DNA from: CAZFDT01 sp964518335
Lineage (GTDB): Bacteria; Planctomycetota; Phycisphaerae; Phycisphaerales; Phycisphaeraceae
DNA: 38,857 nucleotides
Reading direction: 5' to 3'
Assembly (NCBI GenBank): GCA_964518335.1
Contig: CAZFDT010000046.1
Coordinates: forward strand, 1-38,857
Notes under the pieces: generated by a model
Seen by the model: the letters and a program-made list of their open reading frames with translations, nothing else
What the model was told of the DNA's origin: nothing
The model's database searches: none
In this document: positions 31,036 to 38,857 of the stretch, piece after piece
How positions within the stretch are numbered: the stretch's first letter is position 1
Layout of the letters: every line of letters begins with the position of its first letter
Position numbers and translations under genes: made by a program

Positions 31036-31765
31036 GGCCGGGCAGTTCGACGAGTCGGGCGATGCAGCGCACGCCATCGGGGTTGGGCTCGTCGCGGTTG
31101 ATATCGTTGCGTTTCCACACGGGGACAAGCCCGGCCTTGGCCGCGCCGCGCACGTCGGCGTCGTACATGTCGCCGACGAAAAGCGTCTGGTTCGCCGCCA
31201 CGCCCATATGGCTGAGCGCCAGGTCGAAGATCGCGCGGTGCGGCTTGCGATAGCCCACGTCGCAACTGTAAACGCGGACGGGAAGGTGCTGCAGTAACCC
31301 CGTGTTCTCGAGGTGGCGGTCCAGCACGTGGCCCGGTACGAAGGTGTTGCTCACCACGCCCAGCCTCAGCCCTCGCTTCCGCAACAGGCGCAAGGCGACC
31401 TGCGTGCGCGGCTCCAGCGTCGCCACCTCCGCCAGGGGCTCGTACCATCGCCACGCCAGCTCCTCGAAGAAGCGATCCTCGGCCGTGAGCATGAGCTTGC
31501 GGCAGGCGCGGCGGATCAGCCGCATCGCGTTCATCTCGCGTCGGCGCAGCAGCAGCTTGAGGTAGCCCCACCGCAGCGCGAACGCCTGGTGAAGGTAGTA
31601 TCGGCGGAAGTCGGGCATGCGACGCTGGCGACGCGCCCACTGCTCGTAGGTCCGCCACGCCGCCTCGCGGAACAGCGCGTTCTTATCGACCTGCCCGTAT
31701 TGAATGAGCGTGTCGCCAAGATCGAAGAGCACGGCACGGATGGGACGGTCGGGCATCACAGGCAT
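30920..31765 (-). CDS. HAD-superfamily phosphatase, candidate phosphoglycolate phosphatase
   Basis: A 281-residue haloacid-dehalogenase-type hydrolase. Motif I is VLFDLGDTL with nucleophile D15; motif II is LGVVSNTF; motif III the Lys in GYRKPHRAIFDLAL; motif IV FVGDMYDADV. A helical C1-type cap lies between motifs I and II (about 25-120). The first ATG overlaps the glcF stop (TAATG), so it is coupled to glcDEF. Phosphoglycolate phosphatase would supply glycolate to GlcDEF, which makes that activity a reasonable guess, but HAD substrates cannot be read from sequence. The tail beyond about residue 250 is low-complexity, rich in Ser/Arg/Pro, and overlaps the oxidase gene by 116 bp. Confidence 0.82.
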   Translation of the reverse strand: MPVMPDRPIRAVLFDLGDTLIQYGQVDKNALFREAAWRTYEQWARRQRRMPDFRRYYLHQAFALRWGYLKLLLRRREMNAMRLIRRACRKLMLTAEDRFFEELAWRWYEPLAEVATLEPRTQVALRLLRKRGLRLGVVSNTFVPGHVLDRHLENTGLLQHLPVRVYSCDVGYRKPHRAIFDLALSHMGVAANQTLFVGDMYDADVRGAAKAGLVPVWKRNDINRDEPNPDGVRCIARLVELPGLIDRLNGRSESARGTRSAGRLSPSPPGLPALLPSPART

Positions 31766-33051
31766 TATAGACACGGGGGGCCGAAAACCGCGCGGTGCAG
31801 CAGTGAAACAGGGTGAATCAGCTCCAGGTCCACACCCATGCGGCGGGCGGTGGCGGCGATCTGCAGGGCGCATCCGGCATTGCCCGTGACGCACGCGGCG
31901 GCACCGGTGCGCAGAATATGCCTGATTTTCCGCTCGCCCAGCGAACGGGCCATCGCCGGCTGCGTCAGGTTGTACGTCCCGGCCGCGCCGCAGCACATGT
32001 CCGATTCGGGCAGGGGCGCCAGCGTCAGTCCGTCTATCATCCCCAGAAGATTCCGAGGGGGATCGACGATGCGCTGGGCATGCGCCAGGTGGCAGGCGTC
32101 GTGGTACGCCACCGTCAACTGCAGCGCATGTCGCGGTCGGGGCATCCCCAGCTCGTCCAGCGCGACGCTGATGTCCTTGACCGTCAACTGACTGCCGACG
32201 TGCCCGAGCAGGTGCGGATACTCCTGCATCATCGCGCCGCAGCCGGCGACGGCGGTGACGACGAAGTCCACGCCGGCAAAGGCTTCGGTGTTCCGCCGCG
32301 CAAACGCTCGGGCCGTTTGTGAGTCGCCGCTGTGATGGTGGATCGCGCCGCAGCACGCCTGATCCGGCGGCACCACCACATCGCACCCGGCGTGCTGCAG
32401 CAGCTCGACCGCCTGGCGATTGACCTGGCTAAACAGCACGTTTCCGACGCAGCCGGTGAAGAACCCCACGCGAGATTGGCGCGGTGTCGCAGACGCATAC
32501 GTACCCGGCGGGAGCGTTGCCGACGCCGACACGGGCGGCAGGAGCTGCGCCATTGGAAGGGCGGCGACGAGGCGCCATAGCCCCAATCGCTGCAGCAGCC
32601 TCGCGGGCATCATGGCCATCTTCATGCGCGTGGGATACGCGAACACGTGTCGCACCATCGCCATGATCAGGCGATCGCGCAGCGTCCTGGGCCTTTGCGA
32701 GTCGAGCTGCGGCCGCACCGCCTCGATGAGTTCGTGATACACCACGCCCGACGGGCATGCCGTCTCGCACGCGCGACAGTCCAGGCACAGGTCCAGATGC
32801 TTGACCACCGACGGCGTCGCATCCGTCGTGCCGTCGGCCAAACCTTTCATCAGCATGATGCGGCCGCGCGGCGAATCCGCCTCGAGCCCGTTGGTCGTGT
32901 ACGTCGGGCACGCCGGCAGGCACAGCCCGCAATGCACGCAGTCCAGCGCCCGCGCATACACCTGCTGCTCGAGCTGAATCACCGGCAGCCGCCTGCCCGA
33001 ATCGACTGTGTTGCCCAACCCGTTGATGATCTTGGTCACTGCTTCGGACAT
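31765..33051 (-). CDS. glcF: Glycolate oxidase iron-sulfur subunit
   Basis: A 428-residue subunit carrying electrons from glycolate oxidation. Two [4Fe-4S] ferredoxin motifs are present near the N-terminus, CVHCGLCLPACPTY (about 38-51) and CLDCRACETACPSG (about 88-101). Two CCG domains follow (QACCGAIHHHSG and DMCCGAAGTYN), with Cys in VGFFTGCVGNVLF and AVAGCGAMM. This is the GlcF layout. It lies 69 bp after glcE, and its stop overlaps the HAD start. GlcD, GlcE and GlcF together oxidise glycolate to glyoxylate at the membrane. Confidence 0.93.
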   Translation of the reverse strand: MSEAVTKIINGLGNTVDSGRRLPVIQLEQQVYARALDCVHCGLCLPACPTYTTNGLEADSPRGRIMLMKGLADGTTDATPSVVKHLDLCLDCRACETACPSGVVYHELIEAVRPQLDSQRPRTLRDRLIMAMVRHVFAYPTRMKMAMMPARLLQRLGLWRLVAALPMAQLLPPVSASATLPPGTYASATPRQSRVGFFTGCVGNVLFSQVNRQAVELLQHAGCDVVVPPDQACCGAIHHHSGDSQTARAFARRNTEAFAGVDFVVTAVAGCGAMMQEYPHLLGHVGSQLTVKDISVALDELGMPRPRHALQLTVAYHDACHLAHAQRIVDPPRNLLGMIDGLTLAPLPESDMCCGAAGTYNLTQPAMARSLGERKIRHILRTGAAACVTGNAGCALQIAATARRMGVDLELIHPVSLLHRAVFGPPCL

Positions 33052-33120
33052 GTTTCACTTCAACTGCGTGCGGCTTTGCGAAACGCTCCGATGCCGGTCG
33101 GCCTCGCCACCACATGCGGA

Positions 33121-34299
33121 TCAATCGTCGCGGATCAACCGCCCGGGATTAAAAAGACGGTGCGGGTCCATCGCCTGCTTAACCTTGCGCAACATCGCCA
33201 TGTCCGACGGCAGAGGCGTGAAGGGCTCAATCCGCGCGCCGGCGGGGCGATTGTGCCACACGCGAAAACCGCCCAGCGGCTCGATCGTGCGGTGAATCGT
33301 GTGATCCAGCGACTCGGCCATGTGTGGGCGCAGCATCGCGCCGGCAAAGATGCACCCGTGCGACGGGATCGCGCCCAGCCCCAGCGTCACATTGTCGCTG
33401 GCCCATTCCTGCAGCAGGGAGCAGACGCTGCCCGTGTCGGCAGGCGGCACGACGATGCGGACCATCGCCAGGGCCTGCCTGCGCCAGGCGCGATGCACCT
33501 CGCGCTGCATCAGGTACTGCGGGAGCGTGAGCGAGCCGGTGCCCGAGATGTGAATGCCGCGGGTTGTGTCGAGCAGCCGTTCGAGCGCACGAAGCTGCGA
33601 GAGGCAGCCGGTCTGCTTGCCGAAGTAGGCGACGCGGCCGACCCACTCGCCGCCCTCGATGCCGACGGCCAGTCGTGCCGGCGCCGCATCGCACGCCAGC
33701 CACGTGGTCATGATGCCGTCAAGGTGGGCGGGGTTGTCCACGTGCAGATCGACCGCCAGCACATGCGCGGGCGTCGCATAGGTGCGCAGCGTGGCCTCGA
33801 CGATCACGCCCAGCTCGCCCAGGGAGTTGACCATCAGTCTTGTGACATCGAGACCGGCGACGTTCTTGACGGTGCGACCGCCAACTCGGACGAGTTGGCC
33901 CTCGCCGTCGATGTAGGTCAGCCCCAACAGCAGATCGCGCACGCTGCCGTATCCGACGCGCAGCGGCCCCCACACGTGATGGGCGATGATCTCACCGATG
34001 GTCAGGTCGCTGTCGGCGTCGATGGGCAGGAACTGACCCGACTGGCGAAGGGCGGTCTGCACCGCGCCGAATCGCGCGCCTGCGGCGACGCGCACCACCA
34101 GGTCTTGTTCATAGTGGTCGATCACATGCCCGTCCAGTTCCAGGCGAATGTGCTGGTCCGGCGGGGGGTGGCCCACCTTGCTGTGGGCGACGCCGTAATC
34201 GACCAGTGGCAGCCCCTTGTCGATGCAGTCGCGCACGATCGAGGCGACGGCATCGGGGCTGTCGGCGGTCAGCGTCGGGTTGTCGGCGAGGATGGTCAT
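33121..34299 (-). CDS. glcE: Glycolate oxidase FAD-binding subunit
   Basis: A 392-residue protein with a PCMH-type FAD-binding domain. Recognisable segments are ARFGAVQTALRQSGQFLPIDADSDLTIGEIIAH (about 75-110), GPLRVGYGSVRDLLLGLTYIDGEGQLVRVGGRTVKNVAGLDVTRLM and the closing AMDPHRLFNPGRL, common to GlcD/GlcE relatives. It is shorter than GlcD and lacks its C-terminal catalytic GHxGDGN-type segment, as GlcE does. Start 34299 is chosen; a GTG at 34308 is possible. It begins 24 bp after the glcD stop. Confidence 0.92.
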   Translation of the reverse strand: MTILADNPTLTADSPDAVASIVRDCIDKGLPLVDYGVAHSKVGHPPPDQHIRLELDGHVIDHYEQDLVVRVAAGARFGAVQTALRQSGQFLPIDADSDLTIGEIIAHHVWGPLRVGYGSVRDLLLGLTYIDGEGQLVRVGGRTVKNVAGLDVTRLMVNSLGELGVIVEATLRTYATPAHVLAVDLHVDNPAHLDGIMTTWLACDAAPARLAVGIEGGEWVGRVAYFGKQTGCLSQLRALERLLDTTRGIHISGTGSLTLPQYLMQREVHRAWRRQALAMVRIVVPPADTGSVCSLLQEWASDNVTLGLGAIPSHGCIFAGAMLRPHMAESLDHTIHRTIEPLGGFRVWHNRPAGARIEPFTPLPSDMAMLRKVKQAMDPHRLFNPGRLIRDD

Positions 34300-34323
34300 G
34301 TGCAACACCGTGCCGCCAGTGGG

Positions 34324-35775
<1,452 letters not shown>

Positions 35776-35812
35776 GGCAGCAGTTCCGTTCACACTGTCA
35801 TGGTAGCAGCGC

Positions 35813-35857
35813 CCCCCGAAACTCCGGAAACTCCGGAAACTCCGGAAACCCCGGAAT
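35813..35857. repeat. Five tandem copies of a 9-bp repeat
   Basis: The unit CTCCGGAAA occurs three times exactly (35822-35848), flanked by one diverged copy on each side (CCCCCGAAA and CCCCGGAAT). It fills most of the gap between the lipoprotein stop and glcD on the same strand. The low copy number and 9-bp period exclude CRISPR. It may be a slippage-prone microsatellite or part of a transcription signal. Confidence 0.85.
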
Positions 35858-35862
35858 CCCCG

Positions 35863-36240
35863 CTATCGCACGGTTTGCGACGAGCGGGCGGTGTAAGTGG
35901 TGGTGTGATAGTGGTCGTGGACGCGGCCGTTGCTTATCCACTGACGATCGACGGTGTAGGTGGTGGTGGCTTCGATGACGGACGAGCGAAGGCCCGCGGG
36001 CGTGCTGGGGCGGTAATCGTTGCGGCCGGCGTACCAGGCGTCCCACTCGTCGTGGGGCACTTCGGGAGGGCTGAACACGAGGCTGGGCGGGTCCCCCTGG
36101 CGCGTGCGGTAGCCGAGCGTGTCAGCGGGGTGGTCGAACGACGCCTTGCACCCGCTGAGAACGGCGGCGGCCAAACCCGCGATGATCGCCCAGCGCAACA
36201 TACCGGAATACAGGCGAGCGCCGTGCCGGGAGGCTGCCAT
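35863..36240 (-). CDS. Small lipoprotein, unknown
   Basis: A 125-residue exported protein. After a basic N-terminus, the hydrophobic stretch LRWAIIAGLAAAVLSGC ends in a good lipobox (LSGC). The mature part is polar with Tyr, Thr, His and Asp (DEWDAWYAGRNDYRP; VDRQWISNGRVHDHYHTTTYTARS). No family is recognised. Start 36240 is chosen because GGAGG lies 11 bases upstream; 36273 would lengthen the N-terminus by 11 residues. It precedes glcD on the same strand, separated by the tandem repeats, so it may be co-transcribed. Confidence 0.65.
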   Translation of the reverse strand: MAASRHGARLYSGMLRWAIIAGLAAAVLSGCKASFDHPADTLGYRTRQGDPPSLVFSPPEVPHDEWDAWYAGRNDYRPSTPAGLRSSVIEATTTYTVDRQWISNGRVHDHYHTTTYTARSSQTVR

Positions 36241-36323
36241 TTGGCCACGAACCTCCAAATCCACCATTGACATGCACTTGCATGCCTAACAGTCCGGGCC
36301 CGCCCGGGTCGGGTGCGACCGCA

Positions 36324-36341
36324 TGTTGCCCACAGGCAACA
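36324..36341. promoter_or_regulatory. Perfect inverted repeat just upstream of the rpsD promoter
   Basis: TGTTGCC-CACA-GGCAACA is a 7-bp perfect inverted repeat that ends four bases before the -35 of the rpsD promoter. It lies between divergent genes and could be an operator or a hairpin. No T-run follows. Confidence 0.4.
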
Positions 36342-36344
36342 CGT

Positions 36345-36373
36345 TTGATGCGTCGGGCGTTTCGTGGCATAAT
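36345..36373 (+). promoter_or_regulatory. rpsD promoter
   Basis: TTGATG (36345-36350) and CATAAT (36368-36373) are separated by exactly 17 bp. Transcription would start near 36380 and leave a leader of about 124 nt before rpsD. Confidence 0.6.
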
Positions 36374-36388
36374 GCCCGGCTCCACGTG

Positions 36389-36482
36389 CTGACCCGCTGT
36401 GGGTCAGAACTTCTGTGCATCGCGGAGCCGCAGTCGCGGCCGAGCACCACAAGGGCCCCCCGGAAGTTTCCCCTGCGGAAAC
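36389..36482 (+). promoter_or_regulatory. Structured rpsD leader RNA, candidate S4 autoregulation site
   Basis: The untranslated leader has a 7-bp hairpin CTGACCC-GCTGT-GGGTCAG (36389-36407) and a second GTTTCC-CCTGC-GGAAAC (36466-36482) ending 21 bases before the start codon, with G/C-rich complementary blocks between. S4 represses its own translation by binding leader RNA in several bacteria. Whether this RNA does so is unknown; only the hairpins are visible. Confidence 0.35.
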
Positions 36483-36503
36483 GTAAGCGGGCGGGTGAAT
36501 GCC

Positions 36504-37103
36504 ATGGCCAACTACACCGGCCCCAAGGTCAAGCTGTCCCGTCGCGTCGGCGTCCCCATTGCCGACATCCCCAAGCACACTACCAAGCGGCAGCTCAATC
36601 CGCCGGGCGTTCACGGCTTCCGCGGCCGACGCCTGCGCGATTACGGCGTGCGCCTCAACGAGAAGCAGAAGCTGCGCTACCACTACAACGTGCTGGAAAA
36701 GCAGTTCCGCCGCTATCTCGAAACCGCCGGTCGGGCCAAGGGCAACACCGGCGAAGCCCTGCTCCGCCTCCTCGAGTGCCGCCTCGACAACGTCATTCGC
36801 CGTCTGGGCTGGGCCCGCACCATCTGGTCGGCCCGCCAGCTCGTGGGCCATGGGCACGTGCTGGTCAACGGCCGCAAGACCGACGTCGCCAGCTACTCCG
36901 CCAAGCCCGGCGACCAGATCACGCTCAAGAACGACATCCAGAAGCTCGTCCGCGAGAACATGGAGTCACTGCCCGGCCACGAAGTCCCCGCCTGGCTGAG
37001 CTTCGATCCCTCGACCCTCACCGCCAAGATCATCGCCGAGCCTACCAGCGACCAGGTCCCGTTCGACGTGAACATGAACCTGATCATCGAGCTGTATCGG
37101 TAA
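36504..37103 (+). CDS. rpsD: 30S ribosomal protein S4
   Basis: A 199-residue primary 16S rRNA-binding protein that organises the 5' domain of the small subunit. The N-terminal domain begins MANYTGPKVKLSRRVGVPI and contains GVHGFRGRRLRDYGVRLNEKQKLRYHYNVLEKQFRRY. The S4 RNA-binding domain follows (LLRLLECRLDNVIRRLGWA, ARQLVGHGHVLVNGRKTDVASYSAKPGDQI), then the conserved tail PFDVNMNLIIELYR. The N-terminal zinc cysteines of some S4 proteins are absent. The gene stands alone with its own promoter, leader and terminator, unlike bacteria where it lies in the alpha operon. Confidence 0.97.
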   Translation: MANYTGPKVKLSRRVGVPIADIPKHTTKRQLNPPGVHGFRGRRLRDYGVRLNEKQKLRYHYNVLEKQFRRYLETAGRAKGNTGEALLRLLECRLDNVIRRLGWARTIWSARQLVGHGHVLVNGRKTDVASYSAKPGDQITLKNDIQKLVRENMESLPGHEVPAWLSFDPSTLTAKIIAEPTSDQVPFDVNMNLIIELYR

Positions 37104-37122
37104 GTGAGCCCGACATCAAGAC

Positions 37123-37151
37123 AGCCCCGCATACGCTTGGCGGGGCTTTTT
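37123..37151 (+). terminator. Rho-independent terminator of rpsD
   Basis: AGCCCCGC (37123-37130) pairs perfectly with GCGGGGCT (37140-37147) across a 9-nt loop, followed by TTTTT. It lies 20 bases after the rpsD stop and just before the convergent ahpD stop. Confidence 0.9.
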
Positions 37152-37156
37152 CATGG

Positions 37157-37678
37157 CTACAGCGACAGCGCCACCGCGAAGCCCTTGACCGCGGCGGCGA
37201 TGCGGACGGCGTCGTGCACGTGCTCATCGGTCAGGCCGTGCTTGACGATCGACGCCTCGTGGGCGCTGAGGCACATCTGGCAACCTTCGAGGGCGGCAAT
37301 GCCCATGGCCATCAGCTCGAAGGTGGCCTTGTCGGTGGCGGGCTGGCTCATGCGATTCATGCGTAGCCGCGGGGCCATCTGCTTGAGCTTGTCGTTCCCG
37401 GTCATGTGCCGAAAGCGGTAATAGACCGTGTTCATCGCCATGATCGCGGCGGCGGCCTTGGCGTCGTCGATAAGGGGCGCGCTCGCCGCCGCCGCCAGCG
37501 CCTCGACGAGCTCGCGCTGCTGCAGGAACATCGCCGAGGCCAGGGCGCACCCGAGAGCCTGGTCTTTGGTGAGCTTGTCGCCGGCAAGCACCGACTGGAT
37601 GTTGAGCTTCAGATCCCTGGCGGCGTCGGGAACGCGGTCGCGCAGCGCATCGAGCGGGCTGGTGGTGGCAGTGGTCAT
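37157..37678 (-). CDS. ahpD: Alkyl hydroperoxidase AhpD
   Basis: A 173-residue protein with the AhpD active-site motif E131-G-C133-Q-M-C136-L-S-A-H140-E. In AhpD the two cysteines form the redox disulfide and the Glu and His support proton relay; it reduces AhpC with electrons from the dihydrolipoamide system, and also has weak peroxidase activity. Length and the MTTATTSPLDALRDRVPD start are typical. The gene is downstream of ahpC on the same strand with a 106-bp gap containing an inverted repeat. AhpC plus AhpD rather than AhpF is the actinobacterial-style arrangement. Confidence 0.93.
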   Translation of the reverse strand: MTTATTSPLDALRDRVPDAARDLKLNIQSVLAGDKLTKDQALGCALASAMFLQQRELVEALAAAASAPLIDDAKAAAAIMAMNTVYYRFRHMTGNDKLKQMAPRLRMNRMSQPATDKATFELMAMGIAALEGCQMCLSAHEASIVKHGLTDEHVHDAVRIAAAVKGFAVALSL

Positions 37679-37688
37679 GGTGCGGTGA

Positions 37689-37765
37689 GGGAATCGGGTT
37701 GTGAGGATCGGGCGCGAGGGTTCGGGAAACCGAGCGGGCAAGCCCGATCCCTGATCCCCGAATCC
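37689..37765. repeat. TCGGG-rich imperfect inverted repeat between ahpC and ahpD
   Basis: Left arm 37689-37712 (GGAATCGGG ... AGGATCGGG) is largely complementary to right arm 37743-37765 (CCCGATCCC ... CCCGAATCC). The TCGGG-type blocks match the style of the repeat at 3252-3319. In the ahpC-ahpD transcript it would form a hairpin that could lower ahpD expression or stabilise ahpC mRNA. Confidence 0.6.
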
Positions 37766-37784
37766 AACGAGTATTGTTTCGCGG

Positions 37785-38312
37785 TTAGACCTTGAGCGTC
37801 GCGTCGCCGGGCTTCCAGTTGCACGGGCACAGCTCGTCGCTCTGGATCGCATCGAGCACGCGCAGTGTTTCGTCCACGCTCCGCCCGACGCTCAGGTTGT
37901 TGACCTGGGCCCACTGGATCACGCCCTGGGGATCGACCAGGAACGTCGCGCGCAAGCACACCTGCTCCTTCGGATCGATGATGCCCAGGTCCCGTGCCAG
38001 CTTCTGCGCGGCGATCAAGGGGTAGGGCAGGTCCTTGAGGTCGGGATGGGCGTTGCGCCACGCCATGTGACTGAACTCGTTGTCGGTTGAGCCACCGAGG
38101 ATCACCGTATCACGGTCCTCGAAGTCCTTGGCCCGCCTGCCGAACTCGACGAGTTCGGTCGGGCACACGAACGTGAAATCCTTGGGGTAGAAGACGAAAA
38201 GCTGCCACCGACCGGGGTAGCTGTCGTGGTGCAGTTCGACCAGGTCGTCCTTGGTCAGACCCGTGCAGGCCCGGCTGTGCCATTCGGGAAACTTCTGTCC
38301 AACGGTCAACAT
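37785..38312 (-). CDS. ahpC: Peroxiredoxin AhpC
   Basis: A 175-residue 2-Cys peroxiredoxin that reduces hydrogen peroxide, organic peroxides and peroxynitrite. The peroxidatic Cys is C50 in FYPKDFTFVCPTEL; the C-terminal ELCPCNW holds C162 and C164, as in AhpC proteins that use AhpD as reductant. Thr47 and the later Arg of the active site are in place (KDFTFVC; LRATFLVDPQG). Start 38312 follows AAGGAG at ideal spacing. A promoter with a Per-box-like palindrome lies at 38505-38533, giving a 5' leader of roughly 185 nt. Confidence 0.95.
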   Translation of the reverse strand: MLTVGQKFPEWHSRACTGLTKDDLVELHHDSYPGRWQLFVFYPKDFTFVCPTELVEFGRRAKDFEDRDTVILGGSTDNEFSHMAWRNAHPDLKDLPYPLIAAQKLARDLGIIDPKEQVCLRATFLVDPQGVIQWAQVNNLSVGRSVDETLRVLDAIQSDELCPCNWKPGDATLKV

Positions 38313-38504
38313 CGTGCCAGACTCCTTCTGCGTGTTGCGCCCACCAACCATCGGCCGTCGCCACGCGGCGCAACCGAGAGGATCAATAAAGAGCCCTGGG
38401 CACTGGCCCGAGGCTCGGTTCCGTTCAGCATTCCGTGCGGAGCCCCGCGGAAAGAACCCGGACAAGCCGGATTCGCAGGCGGGCGGTTTTCCCCGACGTG
38501 AATG
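38313..38504 (-). other. Long 5' leader of ahpC
   Basis: Between the predicted transcription start (about 38498) and the ahpC start there is no convincing gene. The stretch is G/C-rich with short complementary blocks but no RNA motif that I recognise. It contains the AAGGAG ribosome-binding site near 38322-38327. Confidence 0.45.
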
Positions 38505-38533
38505 AGATTAGAACGGTTCTAACCCAATGTCAA
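38505..38533 (-). promoter_or_regulatory. ahpC promoter with a Per-box-like operator
   Basis: On the minus strand, TTGACA (38528-38533) and TAATCT (38505-38510) are spaced by exactly 17 bp. The palindrome TTAGAAC-G-GTTCTAA (38508-38522 read on plus) overlaps the -10 and spacer. It is a 7-1-7 inverted repeat matching the TTAxAAx-N-xTTxTAA pattern of PerR/Fur-family boxes, and is close to the Streptomyces CatR box. A peroxide-sensing PerR-like repressor would fit an AhpCD promoter. No per/fur gene is in the window, so the regulator is inferred. Confidence 0.7.
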
Positions 38534-38644
38534 ATCCCACGCCCAAGAATGTGCGGCCATCCACCCCATCGCCCGCGGGCGACCGACCTCCTCCCGCCGA
38601 CGGATCACTGCAACGCAAGGGTCCAACCCGGATGCGCAAGATGA

Positions 38645-38668
38645 TGCCGCAGCCCCTGGGCTGCGGCA
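38645..38668. terminator. Strong hairpin downstream of tRNA-Glu
   Basis: TGCCGCAGCCC-CT-GGGCTGCGGCA is a perfect 11-bp stem with a two-base turn, 6 bases beyond the 3' end of the tRNA on the minus strand. A strong T-run is lacking, but the position suggests it ends or defines the 3' side of the tRNA transcript and insulates ahpC. Confidence 0.55.
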
Positions 38669-38673
38669 CTCAA

Positions 38674-38748
38674 TGACCCCGACGGGATTTGAACCCGTGT
38701 TACCAGGATGAAAACCTGGTGTCCTAGACCTGGCTAGACGACGGGGCC
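38674..38748 (-). tRNA. tRNA-Glu (anticodon TTC)
   Basis: The minus-strand sequence starts GGCCCCG at 38748. It has acceptor stem GGCCCCG/CGGGGTC with one G-U pair, a D arm GTC-TAGCCAGGTCTAG-GAC, the anticodon arm CCAGG-TTTTCAT-CCTGG with anticodon TTC, and a T arm ACGGGTTCAAATCCCGT. It is 75 nt with discriminator A and no encoded CCA. It lies 57 bp from the right inverted repeat. Confidence 0.95.
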
Positions 38749-38805
38749 TGTGAAGCACCGCATTTTAGGGCAGCGAGCGTAAATGACAACCCGGCGCGTC
38801 ACACC

Positions 38806-38857
38806 GTGTACCGGCTCGATAGAAATGTCCTCATCATTGTCTCAATAGAAGTGTCCT
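38806..38857. repeat. Right copy of the 52-bp terminal inverted repeat
   Basis: Exact reverse complement of bases 1-52. Just inside it, the sequence diverges from the left end. The likely IS tip is GTGTACC... at 38806, with the element body to the right, outside the window. It carries the same pair of 17-bp internal repeats. Confidence 0.7.

Noticed and set aside
35813..35857. CRISPR array
   Set aside because: The 9-bp units are contiguous with no spacers and there are no cas genes.

Overview
The window looks like a high-GC chromosome fragment from a planctomycete, most likely of the Phycisphaerae. Three things suggest this: two pseudopilins of the planctomycete DUF1559 / H-X9-DG type, a FIST and pseudopilin-rich gene complement, and a mixture of aerobic respiratory genes (b558-type Sdh, System II cytochrome c biogenesis) with 2-oxoacid:ferredoxin oxidoreductase. 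Most of it is ordinary, densely packed core chromosome. The taxonomic placement is inference from gene content, because no rRNA gene is present. The first and last 52 bases are perfect inverted copies of each other and look like the tips of an insertion sequence, so the window probably ends where an assembly met a repeated element.

Layout. 1-1066: IS tip, a RelE/HigB-type toxin with its overlapping antitoxin, and a decayed HTH fragment. 1067-5603 (+): xseB, prepilin peptidase, an OmpA lipoprotein, hisH, a pseudopilin, a membrane-anchored unknown and a PilZ protein. 5673-9758 (-): a GntR/LacI hybrid regulator, a secreted clan GH-A glycoside hydrolase and a second pseudopilin, which read like a regulated secretion/hydrolysis cassette. 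9963-12603: tRNA-Arg, then a promoter, a Leu-rich leader peptide and a terminator in front of leuA, and a GNAT acetyltransferase. 12724-15923: small membrane proteins, a long intergenic stretch with a GC-rich double hairpin, a small HTH-like protein and a FIST protein.

15974-20807 (+): DUF1844 protein, then sdhC-sdhA-unknown-sdhB. The sdhC/sdhA gap holds a large twin-hairpin inverted repeat, and an unknown two-TM protein sits between sdhA and sdhB. 20871-25770 (-): a tightly overlapping operon of lipoprotein, resB, ccsA, 3-methyladenine glycosylase and an aldo/keto-reductase-like protein. 25839-31035 (+): crcB with a DUF190 protein, korA-korB from a promoter overlapped by a palindrome, and a sarcosine-oxidase-like flavoenzyme. 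30920-36240 (-): a lipoprotein, glcD-glcE-glcF and a HAD hydrolase, together a plausible glycolate-salvage operon. 36345-38857: rpsD with its own promoter, leader and terminator, ahpC-ahpD with a Per-box-like operator in the promoter, tRNA-Glu, and the right IS tip.

I found no phage, CRISPR or defence island. The most interesting items are the predicted leucine attenuator upstream of leuA, the compensating substitutions in the sdh twin hairpin, the Per-box-like ahpC promoter, the regulator/glycosidase/pseudopilin cassette and the identical inverted window ends.
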